In this document: positions 1 through 5,788 of the stretch, piece after piece | How the letters are laid out: each line of letters opens with the position of its first letter | How positions within the stretch are numbered: the stretch's first letter is position 1 | Assembly: GCA_012719255.1 (NCBI GenBank) | Contig: JAAYAS010000133.1 | Span: 1-6,807, forward strand | Source of the DNA: Microbacteriaceae bacterium | GTDB taxonomy: Bacteria > Actinomycetota > Actinomycetes > Actinomycetales > Microbacteriaceae | DNA: 6,807 nt | Reading direction: 5' to 3' | Position numbers and translations under genes: made by a program | Notes under the pieces: model-generated | Databases searched by the model: none | What the model was told of the DNA's origin: nothing | Seen by the model: the letters and a program-made list of their open reading frames with translations, nothing else

Positions 1-11
1 AGCAGTTTCAT
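1..11 (-). CDS. Start of a divergent gene (first codons only)
   Basis: On the minus strand an ATG at 11-9 is followed by AAA and CTG and then leaves the window, giving Met-Lys-Leu and a fourth codon beginning CT (very likely Leu). It is supported by a purine-rich GAGGAA element at 21-16, four bases upstream of the ATG, and by a candidate -10 further upstream. The product cannot be identified from three codons. NAD-dependent sugar epimerases/dehydratases such as RmlB often begin in a similar way and would suit a glycan locus, but that is a guess. The gene is divergent from the glycosyltransferase gene at 157 and shares its control region. Confidence 0.45.
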
Positions 12-15
12 TGCG

Positions 16-21
16 TTCCTC
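16..21 (-). promoter_or_regulatory. Ribosome binding site for the divergent minus-strand gene
   Basis: The minus strand reads GAGGAA, then CGCA, then ATG. The GAGG core lies six bases from the start codon, a normal Shine-Dalgarno distance. It is the main reason to call a gene start at position 11 rather than random sequence. Confidence 0.5.
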
Positions 22-69
22 ACGAAGTCGAATGCTGCGCGGCGAGTCGCGCGCGCGATCTACCCCGAC

Positions 70-75
70 AGCCTA
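70..75 (-). promoter_or_regulatory. Candidate -10 element for the divergent minus-strand gene
   Basis: The minus strand carries TAGGCT, which fits the actinobacterial TANNNT -10 pattern. It would start a transcript near position 63-62 with a leader of about 50 bases before the ATG at 11. No convincing TTGACA-like -35 is visible at normal spacing. The same hexamer occurs before the nitroreductase gene at 2480-2485, which raises confidence slightly. Confidence 0.35.
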
Positions 76-143
76 CCGGGATGCGGGCCCCGCGGCTTCA
101 GCGTGCGGGGGGATCCCGCCAGCCCGCGCGGGTGCGCGCCAAG

Positions 144-156
144 TACCGTGGACACT
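144..156 (+). promoter_or_regulatory. Candidate leaderless promoter (-10) for the GT2-GT4 gene
   Basis: TACCGT at 144-149 matches TANNNT. Exactly seven bases (150-156) separate it from the A of the ATG at 157, so the predicted transcription start is the first base of the start codon. No Shine-Dalgarno sequence precedes this ATG. Both facts fit a leaderless mRNA, which is common in actinobacteria. A 10-bp palindrome, CCCGCGCGGG at 123-132, lies where a -35 would be. It could be an operator, but short all-G/C palindromes are frequent in such DNA. Confidence 0.45.
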
Positions 157-2412
157 ATGAGTGGACTCACCCGCGCGACCGCGATCGTCGTCGTCTGGAA
201 CGGCGGGGACGAGGCCGTCGCGGCCCTGCGCTCGCTCGTCGAGCAGGACGCGGGGCCCGGCCGCGAGCTCGTCGTCGTCGCCGCCGACAACGGCTCGACC
301 GACGACACGGTCGCCCGCATCCGCGCCGAGCTGCCGGCGGTCGAGGTGCTCGAGCTCGGCGACAACCTCGGGTACGGGGCCGCGGCGAACCGCGCGATGG
401 CCGCGCATCCCGCCGACGCCTACCTCGTGCTCAATCAGGATGCGGAGTACCGGCCCGGGTTCGTCGCGGCGCTCGTCGACGCGCTCGACGCCGACGATGC
501 GCTCGGCGCGGCGACCGCGCAGGTGCGGCTCGCGGGCCGGTTCGTGCGCATCGACGACGCCGACGACCCGACGCCCGCCGACGAGCGGTTCATCGCCCAC
601 GACGGCGCCGAGTGGCGCCGCACCCGCGAGGGCGAGGAGGGCGTCGAGCTGCTGAACTCGACCGGCAACCAGGTGACCCGCTCGGGCAACGGCCTCGACC
701 GCGGCTGGCTGCAGCCGGTGGGCACCGGGTTCCCGCGCGCGGTGCTCGGCTTCCACGGCGGCGCCTGCGCGCTGCGGGCGAGCGCGATCGAGCCGCTCGG
801 CGGCTTCGACGAGGCGTACTTCATGTACTACGAGGACACCGACCTCTCGCTGCGGCTGCGGCGCGCCGGCTGGTCGATCGAGTACGTGCCCGCGGCGGTG
901 TCGGTGCACGCGCACGCCTCGAGCTCGGGCACCGCGAGCCCCCGCTTCGTCGAGTGGAACGCCCGCAACCGCGCGTGGAACGCGCGCCGGCACGGGCCGG
1001 TGCGGATGCGCGTGGAGGCCGGGGTGCGCACCGCCGCGGGGGCCGCGAAGGGCGCCATCGCGGCGGTGAACCCGCGGGCGGGGGCGGATGCGCGCACGCT
1101 CGGCCGGGCGCGGCTGCGCGGCGCGCTCGCCGGCCTCGGGCCGATGCCGAGGGGCGCGGCGGACCCTTCGACGGGCTCGGGGCCCTCATCGGCGACGGGC
1201 TCGGGGGCCTCGGGGCCGGCGGGCCCGGGGGCCGGGGAGCAGCGCCCTGCGCCGGTCGAAAGGCAGACCCGCCCCGCGCCCCGCACCCTCATCGACCTCA
1301 CCTCGGTGCCGCCGAAGCTCGGGGGAGTGGGCCGCTACCTCGAGGGCCTCGTGCGCGGGCTCGACGCGCTCGGCGCGCGCCCCGTGCTCGTCGCCCGACC
1401 CGAGCACGTCGACCACTTCGCGGCCCTCGCCCCGAACGCCGAGCTGCACGCCGCGCCGAAGGCGATCGGCAAGCGCGGCCTGCGCTTCGGCTGGGAGCAG
1501 TCGGGCCTGCTGCGCCTCGCGCAGGAGCTGCGGGTCGAGGCCATCCACTCGCCGCACTACACGTTCCCGCGCGGCACGCCGCTGCCGCGCATCGTCACGC
1601 TCCACGACGCGACGTTCTTCTCCGACCCGCAGGCGCACTCGCGCGTGAAGCGCGTGTTCTTCCAGCGATGGATCCGCATCGCGATCCGCTCGAGCGCGAC
1701 GCTCATCGCGCCGTCGCGGGCGACCGCCTCCGAGCTCGTGAAGTTCGCCGGCACCCCGAAGCGGCCGATCGTCGTCGCCCACCACGGCGTCGACGGCGAG
1801 GTGTTCCGCGCGCCGAGCGATGCCGAGATCGCCGCGTTCCGCGCCGACCACGACCTCGGCGATCGCGAGTGGTTCGCCTTCCTCGGCACGATCGAGCCGC
1901 GCAAGCAGGTCGCGCAGCTCATCCGCGCCCACCGGCTGCTGCGCGAGCGCGACCCGAGCGCGCCGCTGCTGCTCGTGTCGGGCCAGCGCGGCTGGGACGA
2001 CGAGGCCGCGGCGCTGCTCGACGAGGAGGCCGCCCGCCCCGACCCGGTCGTGCGCGAGCTCGGCTACCTGCCGCTCGAGCAGCTGCGGGCCCTCCTCGGC
2101 GGCGCGGTCGCGTTCTGCTACCCGTCGATCGCCGAGGGCTTCGGCCTGCCGGTGCTCGAGGCGATGGCCTCGGGCGCCCCGGTGGTGACGACGCACGCGA
2201 CGGCGCTGCCCGAGGTCGGCGGCGACGCGGTCGTCTACGCCGAGCCGACGCCGGAGGCGCTCGCGGCGGCGCTCGGCCGGCTCGCCGGCGATGCCGACGA
2301 GCGCGCCCGGCTGCGGGATGCGGGCCTCGCCCGCGCGGCCGAGTTCACCTGGGAGCGGTGCGCGCAGCTCCACCTCGACGCCTACGCGGCGGCGGTGGCG
2401 GCGCGGCGCTGA
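157..2412 (+). CDS. Two-domain glycosyltransferase (GT2 rhamnosyltransferase-like + GT4)
   Basis: This 751-residue protein fuses two cytoplasmic sugar-nucleotide-dependent glycosyltransferases. Residues about 6-310 are a GT-A fold GT2 enzyme, with DNGSTDDT at 44-51, the metal-site equivalent NQDA at 93-96, an acceptor-side GGFDEAYF segment near 215-222 and EDTD at 226-229 (likely catalytic base region). It resembles the rhamnosyltransferase-like branch. Residues about 377-751 are a GT-B fold GT4 enzyme, with GGVGRY at 389-394, TLHDATFF at 481-488, HHGVD at 542-546, FLGTIEPRKQ at 575-584 and the E-x7-E donor-binding pair at Glu660/Glu668. A Gly/Ser/Pro/Ala-rich linker (about 332-376) joins them. 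There is no signal peptide or membrane segment. The ATG at 157 was chosen because a -10 sits exactly for leaderless initiation and the GT2 fold begins at once; in-frame GTGs at 103 and 148 add only non-family sequence. The fusion probably adds two successive sugars to a lipid-linked glycan. Donor sugars cannot be read from sequence. Confidence 0.9.
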   Translation: MSGLTRATAIVVVWNGGDEAVAALRSLVEQDAGPGRELVVVAADNGSTDDTVARIRAELPAVEVLELGDNLGYGAAANRAMAAHPADAYLVLNQDAEYRPGFVAALVDALDADDALGAATAQVRLAGRFVRIDDADDPTPADERFIAHDGAEWRRTREGEEGVELLNSTGNQVTRSGNGLDRGWLQPVGTGFPRAVLGFHGGACALRASAIEPLGGFDEAYFMYYEDTDLSLRLRRAGWSIEYVPAAVSVHAHASSSGTASPRFVEWNARNRAWNARRHGPVRMRVEAGVRTAAGAAKGAIAAVNPRAGADARTLGRARLRGALAGLGPMPRGAADPSTGSGPSSATGSGASGPAGPGAGEQRPAPVERQTRPAPRTLIDLTSVPPKLGGVGRYLEGLVRGLDALGARPVLVARPEHVDHFAALAPNAELHAAPKAIGKRGLRFGWEQSGLLRLAQELRVEAIHSPHYTFPRGTPLPRIVTLHDATFFSDPQAHSRVKRVFFQRWIRIAIRSSATLIAPSRATASELVKFAGTPKRPIVVAHHGVDGEVFRAPSDAEIAAFRADHDLGDREWFAFLGTIEPRKQVAQLIRAHRLLRERDPSAPLLLVSGQRGWDDEAAALLDEEAARPDPVVRELGYLPLEQLRALLGGAVAFCYPSIAEGFGLPVLEAMASGAPVVTTHATALPEVGGDAVVYAEPTPEALAAALGRLAGDADERARLRDAGLARAAEFTWERCAQLHLDAYAAAVAARR
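1163..1264 (+). repeat. Imperfect inverted repeat encoding the GT2-GT4 linker
   Basis: The arm at 1163-1183 (core CCCTTCGACGGGCTCGGGG) and the reverse complement of 1244-1264 (core CCTTTCGACCGGCGCAGGG) match at 16 of 21 positions by eye. They bracket about 60 bp of very G/C-rich sequence. Both resemble a CCTTCGACAGGCTCAGG-type dispersed palindromic element that I recall from between genes in many actinobacterial genomes; that recollection was not checked. Here the element lies inside the gene, in frame, and encodes residues about 336-369, exactly the low-complexity linker between the two enzyme domains. Confidence 0.55.
1170..1213 (+). repeat. 24-bp period direct repeat within the linker
   Basis: GACGGGCTCGGGG occurs at 1170-1182 and again at 1194-1206. 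The similarity continues a few bases, with one mismatch in the first 18. The period of 24 bp is eight codons, so the protein repeats Thr-Gly-Ser-Gly within the linker. A duplication of this kind keeps the reading frame and could vary linker length between strains. Confidence 0.55.
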
Positions 2413-2420
2413 GCCGACCG

Positions 2421-2449
2421 CCGCGCTCCGGGACTCCGACCGCGCTCCG
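2421..2449 (+). repeat. Direct repeat in the gap before the nitroreductase gene
   Basis: CCGCGCTCCG occurs at 2421-2430 and 2440-2449, 19 bp start to start, which is close to two helical turns. It sits about 30-60 bp upstream of the candidate -10 at 2480. It could be a pair of activator or repressor half-sites, or chance in G/C-rich DNA. Confidence 0.25.
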
Positions 2450-2461
2450 ACGCCGTCCATC

Positions 2462-2477
2462 CGCGGGCATGCCCGCG
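2462..2477 (+). promoter_or_regulatory. Perfect 16-bp palindrome next to a -10 (candidate operator)
   Basis: CGCGGGCATGCCCGCG is a perfect palindrome that ends two bases before the TAGGCT -10 at 2480-2485. It therefore fills the space between the -10 and the expected -35. That is a typical place for an operator. As RNA it could form a six-pair stem with a CATG loop, but no T-run follows, so it is not a standard intrinsic terminator for the upstream gene. Confidence 0.4.
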
Positions 2478-2479
2478 AG

Positions 2480-2485
2480 TAGGCT
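2480..2485 (+). promoter_or_regulatory. Candidate -10 for the nitroreductase operon
   Basis: TAGGCT fits TANNNT and is in one of the few AT-containing spots in the 103-bp gap. Transcription would start near 2492-2493, giving a leader of about 24 bases before the ATG at 2516. A weak purine-rich AGAGAG at 2506-2511 could serve as the ribosome binding site, four bases from the ATG. No good -35 is visible. It would make the four downstream genes a transcription unit separable from the GT2-GT4 gene. Confidence 0.4.
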
Positions 2486-2515
2486 GGAGGGAGTCACTGT
2501 CGAACAGAGAGCAGC

Positions 2516-3619
2516 ATGCTGAACAAGCTCAAGTCGATCGCGAAGGACCTCCTCTCGAACCGCCGCATCCGCGCGGCGTACAACAACTTCAACCGCGCCG
2601 TGCTCACGATCGGCTCGTCGAGCCGCGCCGCCGCGACCGTCGCCTCGGCCATCGGCTTCGTCACCTTCAACCGCGAGCAGTACGCGGTGATGCGCGGCCG
2701 CAGCCGCTACTACTCGAGCCTCGAGAAGCAGCGGCGCAACCACATCGGGCTGCGCCGCAACGTGCACCGGCTCGAGAAGGGCATGATCATGCAGCCGCGG
2801 CGCGACGTGTTCGCGCTCGACTACATCGAGGAGACCATCGAGTTCTTCGAGCCCGCCGCCGCGCAGCAGCGCTCCGGCGGCGGCGAGGGGATGGATGCGA
2901 GCGAGTTCGAGTGGGCGCGCGACGTGCTCGCCCGCTACTTCGGCATGATCACGGTCGCGAATCCGGTCGTCGACGCCGCCCGCCGCCGTTACGAGGCCGC
3001 GATGCGCGGGCTCGAGGCCGCTCCGGCCGACGACCAGAAGGCGCCGTTCGAGCGCGCCGACAGCCAGGTCGTCGAGCTCAGCTACGAGCAGATGATGGAC
3101 CTCGCGATGCGCCGCCGCTCGATCCGCTGGTTCGAGCAGAGGCCCGTGCCCCGCGAGCTCATCGACCAGGCGATGCTCGTCGCCCGGCAGGCGCCGTCGG
3201 CGTGCAACCGGCTGCCGTACGAGTACCGCTTCTTCGACGAGCCCGAGCTCACGAAGAGGATCGCGGGCATCCCGTTCGGCTCGGGCGGCTACTCGCACCA
3301 GATCCCGACCGTCGCAGTCGTCATCGGCAAGCTCGACCACTACTTCAGCCCCCGCGACCGGCACGCGATCTACGTCGACTCGTCGCTGTCGGCGATGTCG
3401 TTCCTGTTCGCGCTCGAGACGCTCGGGCTCAGCAGCACGATCATCAACTGGCCCGACTTCGAGCCGCTCGAGGCGAAGATGCAGCGCACGCTCGGCCTCG
3501 ACCCGAGCGAGCGCGTGATCATGCTCATCGCGATCGGCTACGCGCAGGACAAGGGCGGGGTGCCGTTCTCGCAGAAGAAGGACCTCGACTCGATCCGCTC
3601 GTTCAACAAGCTCCTCTAG
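2516..3619 (+). CDS. Nitroreductase-family flavoprotein with long N-terminal extension
   Basis: The 367-residue product carries a nitroreductase-like FMN-binding domain from about residue 192 to 345. MRRRSIRWF near 198-206 is the usual Arg/Ser/Arg phosphate-binding segment after the first helix, APSACNRLP at 226-234 matches the conserved APS-x-x-N loop, and IAIGYA at 338-343 is the C-terminal core strand. Typical family members are only about 170-220 residues, so roughly 190 N-terminal residues are extra. They are helical and basic, with LRRNVHRLEKG at 79-89, and have no membrane segment or signal peptide. The family uses FMN and NAD(P)H to reduce varied substrates or, in some members, dehydrogenates or breaks down flavin. 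Nothing here fixes the substrate. The gene ends four bases before the flippase-like gene and sits directly among glycan genes, so a role in modifying a sugar, lipid carrier or cofactor of that pathway is inferred. Homologues next to pyruvyl transferases occur elsewhere, from memory. Confidence 0.85.
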   Translation: MLNKLKSIAKDLLSNRRIRAAYNNFNRAVLTIGSSSRAAATVASAIGFVTFNREQYAVMRGRSRYYSSLEKQRRNHIGLRRNVHRLEKGMIMQPRRDVFALDYIEETIEFFEPAAAQQRSGGGEGMDASEFEWARDVLARYFGMITVANPVVDAARRRYEAAMRGLEAAPADDQKAPFERADSQVVELSYEQMMDLAMRRRSIRWFEQRPVPRELIDQAMLVARQAPSACNRLPYEYRFFDEPELTKRIAGIPFGSGGYSHQIPTVAVVIGKLDHYFSPRDRHAIYVDSSLSAMSFLFALETLGLSSTIINWPDFEPLEAKMQRTLGLDPSERVIMLIAIGYAQDKGGVPFSQKKDLDSIRSFNKLL

Positions 3620-3623
3620 TTCG

Positions 3624-4556
3624 TTGAAGCGCTTCCTCCGCATCGCCGCGCGGATCCTCCCGTGGGTCGTGATCGGCGCCGTCGCGATCTTCTTCTGGCG
3701 GGCGATCACGAGCAATCTCGACAGCCTCCGCGACGTCGAGATCGCCGTCGACGGCTGGCTCGTCGGCTCGATCGTGCTGTTCACGCTCGCGGTCGTGGTG
3801 AGCGGCATGCTCTGGGGGCGGATGCTCACCGACCTGTCGGGCAAGCGCGTGTCGATCGCCGACTCGGTGCGCATCCACTGCGCCTCGTGGGTGCTGAAGT
3901 ACATCCCCGGCCAGGTCGGCTCGTACCTCAACAAGATCGCCTGGGCCGGCAAAGCGGGTCTCAGCAAGAAGACCGTCACGAACTCGTTCATCTACGAGAA
4001 CGTGCTCATGGTGATCGCGAGCCTCATCCTCTCGCTCCCGGTCGTGCTGATGTTCCGCGACGTCGTCGACGCGAACCTCGGCCTGTTCGTGCCCGTGCTC
4101 GCCGCGATCCCGATGCTCGTGATCTTCTGGCCGGGCGCCTTCAACCGGATGCTCAACCTGCTGCTCGGGCTCATGAAGAAGGAGCCGTTCCGCGACTCCG
4201 ACTTCATGTCGCCGCTGCGGCTCGGCGGCTACCAGCTCGGCTACATCCTGCCGCGGCTGCTCAACGGCGTCGGCTTCGTGCTCGTCGCCCACTCGATGGT
4301 CGGCGTCGAGCCCGAGTGGTGGGTGGGCATGGCGGCGACGTACATCCTCGCGAGCATCATCGGGATGCTCGCGATCTTCGTGCCCGGCGGGCTCGGCGTG
4401 CGCGAGGCGGTGGCGGTGGCCCTGCTCAGCGTGTACCTGCCGGTCGCCCAGGCGATCGTCGTGACGCTGGTCGCGCGCCTGTGTGCGACCATTTCAGATG
4501 CGCTCGTGGCGCTCGTGTACTTCGTGCTCAACAAGGGAAGGCTCCGTCAGCAATGA
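3624..4556 (+). CDS. Flippase-like integral membrane protein (LPG_synthase_TM / UPF0104 type)
   Basis: The 310-residue protein is almost wholly hydrophobic, with about eight membrane segments (near 11-27, 46-66, 84-100, 122-143, 151-170, 201-222, 232-254 and 262-302, the last possibly two). The family marks are KYIPGQVGSYLNK at 92-104, with its positive and Pro-Gly turn, and PGGLGVREA at 254-262. This matches the membrane domain of lysylphosphatidylglycerol synthases and the stand-alone flippase-like family (TIGR00374/PF03706). There is no catalytic lysyl-transferase domain, so it is not an MprF enzyme. Stand-alone members in glycan clusters are suspected of moving or handling lipid-linked intermediates. 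It starts at TTG 3624, four bases after the nitroreductase stop. That start keeps the first basic stretch and membrane helix, whereas the in-frame GTG at 3669 would cut into the helix. No clear Shine-Dalgarno is visible, so coupled translation is likely. Its stop overlaps the next start. Confidence 0.82.
   Translation: MKRFLRIAARILPWVVIGAVAIFFWRAITSNLDSLRDVEIAVDGWLVGSIVLFTLAVVVSGMLWGRMLTDLSGKRVSIADSVRIHCASWVLKYIPGQVGSYLNKIAWAGKAGLSKKTVTNSFIYENVLMVIASLILSLPVVLMFRDVVDANLGLFVPVLAAIPMLVIFWPGAFNRMLNLLLGLMKKEPFRDSDFMSPLRLGGYQLGYILPRLLNGVGFVLVAHSMVGVEPEWWVGMAATYILASIIGMLAIFVPGGLGVREAVAVALLSVYLPVAQAIVVTLVARLCATISDALVALVYFVLNKGRLRQQ
4533..4541 (+). promoter_or_regulatory. Ribosome binding site for the pyruvyl transferase gene
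   Basis: AAGGGAAGG lies in the last codons of the membrane protein gene, 11 bases before the ATG at 4553. It supports that ATG, which overlaps the upstream stop as ATGA. Confidence 0.45.
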
Positions 4557-5788
4557 CCAAGCACATCGTGATCATCGGCTCGGCGCTGTCGGGCAACAAG
4601 GGTGCGGCGGCGATGCTCGAGAGCGCGGTGCAGACCCTCGGCACGGCGCTCGAGCCGGTCGAGTTCACCCTGCTGAGCATGTATCCCGACGAGGACGCCG
4701 CGCTCAACCTCTACCCGAACCTCCGGATCGTCGACGCCCGGCCGCTCGAGCTCGGCGTGCGGATCAACACGCTCGCCCTCGTCTACCGGCTGCTGCCGCC
4801 CCTGCGCGCGACGATGCGCAAGCGCTACCGGGCGATCCGGGCCCTCGCGAGCGCCGACGCGCTGCTCGATCAAGGCGGCATCACCTTCGTCGACGGCCGC
4901 GAGAAGTTCCTGCTCTACAACGTGGCGAGCATCCTGCCGGCGCTGAACATGAAGGTGCCGGTGGTGAAGTGCGCGCAGGCGCTCGGCACCTTCCGCAACC
5001 CGATCAACCGCTGGGCGGCGACGACCTTCCTGCCGAAGATGGCGACCATCGTGTCGCGCGGCGCCGTCACCCAGCAGCACCTCGACGAGCTCGGCCTGAC
5101 GAACACCGTGCCCGGCGCCGACTACGCCTTCCTGCTCGAGCTCACCGACGCCGAGAAGGCCGAGGCCGAGCAGCACTTCGACCGCGCGTTCTTCGACACC
5201 GACCGCAAGGTCGTCGGCCTCTCGCCGAGCGTGGTCATGCAGAAGAACATCGACGGCGCGGGCGGCGACTACGCCGGCGAGCTCGTCGAGTTCATGCGCT
5301 GGCTCATCGACGAGCGCGGTTATCGCGTCGCGCTCATCCCGCACAGCGTGCGCACCGGCACCGACAAGACCCACAACAACGACCTGCCCCTGTGCCGCGA
5401 CCTCGCCGCGCGCTTCGGCCCGAGCGACGACCTGCTGTTCATCGAGACCGAGATGTCGTCGCAGGGCCTGCGCCACGTGATCGGCCTGTGCGACCTGTTC
5501 GTCGCCTCGCGCTTCCACGCGATGGTGTCGTCGCTCGCGATGGCCGTGCCGACGCTCGTCATCGGCTGGAGCCACAAGTACCAGGAGGTGCTCGACATGT
5601 TCGGGCTCGCCGAGTGGGCGTTCGGGCGCGACAAGTTCTCTCAGGCGCACCTCCGCGAGCGGTTCGACGCGCTCGCCGCGAACGAGGACGAGGTGCGCGG
5701 CAAGCTGCGCGAGTCGCTGCCCGCGGTGAAGGACAAGGCGCGCGTGCAGGTCGACGAGATCGTGCGGATCGCGGTGGGTTCGCGTTGA
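4553..5788 (+). CDS. Polysaccharide pyruvyl transferase family protein
   Basis: The 411-residue product fits PF04230 in length and motifs. It starts with a Rossmann-like strand and glycine loop (IVIIGSALSGNKGAAAML, 5-22), where the conserved Asn-x-Gly is followed by small residues. DQGGITFVDGR at 106-116 is the family's Gly-Gly loop, SRG at 168-170 and PGADYAFLL at 187-195 are further core motifs, and SRFHAMVSSLAMAVP at 319-333 holds the conserved Arg and His of the C-terminal donor site. The family transfers a pyruvate ketal from phosphoenolpyruvate to a sugar of an exopolysaccharide, teichuronic acid or secondary wall polymer; related proteins use other donors. It has no signal peptide and probably acts in the cytoplasm on lipid-linked intermediates. 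Its ATG overlaps the upstream stop by four bases (ATGA) and its own stop overlaps the next TTG by three (TTGA), so it is translationally coupled on both sides. A CsaB/WcaK-like role is likely, but the acceptor is unknown. Confidence 0.9.
   Translation: MTKHIVIIGSALSGNKGAAAMLESAVQTLGTALEPVEFTLLSMYPDEDAALNLYPNLRIVDARPLELGVRINTLALVYRLLPPLRATMRKRYRAIRALASADALLDQGGITFVDGREKFLLYNVASILPALNMKVPVVKCAQALGTFRNPINRWAATTFLPKMATIVSRGAVTQQHLDELGLTNTVPGADYAFLLELTDAEKAEAEQHFDRAFFDTDRKVVGLSPSVVMQKNIDGAGGDYAGELVEFMRWLIDERGYRVALIPHSVRTGTDKTHNNDLPLCRDLAARFGPSDDLLFIETEMSSQGLRHVIGLCDLFVASRFHAMVSSLAMAVPTLVIGWSHKYQEVLDMFGLAEWAFGRDKFSQAHLRERFDALAANEDEVRGKLRESLPAVKDKARVQVDEIVRIAVGSR
5773..5778 (+). promoter_or_regulatory. 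Ribosome binding site supporting the TTG start at 5785
   Basis: GGTGGG lies six bases upstream of TTG 5785, inside the last codons of the pyruvyl transferase gene. It decides for the overlapping TTGA start, because the first membrane segment follows within about 22 codons and no better in-frame start precedes that segment. Confidence 0.4.

Noticed and set aside
103..156. GTG 103 as the start of the GT2-GT4 protein
   Set aside because: It adds 18 residues not typical of GT2 enzymes, lacks a ribosome binding site, and the -10 at 144 would be inside the coding region. ATG 157 is better.
1186..2460. Long minus-strand open frame opposite the GT4 half of the first gene
   Set aside because: Its translation is Arg/Ala/Glu/His-rich low-complexity sequence with no family motif, as expected opposite a G/C-biased gene. 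The plus-strand product has clear glycosyltransferase motifs.
2462..2477. Palindrome as an intrinsic terminator of the GT2-GT4 gene
   Set aside because: The stem is only six pairs with a CATG loop and no T-run follows; its place beside a -10 fits an operator better.
81..2522. 813-codon plus-strand open frame in another frame over the GT2-GT4 gene
   Set aside because: Almost only Arg, Ala, Gly and Pro with no domain motifs. It is the out-of-frame reading of the real gene.
2345..3991. 548-codon minus-strand open frame spanning three plus-strand genes
   Set aside because: It crosses several gene boundaries and has the same low-complexity composition; it is a codon-bias shadow.
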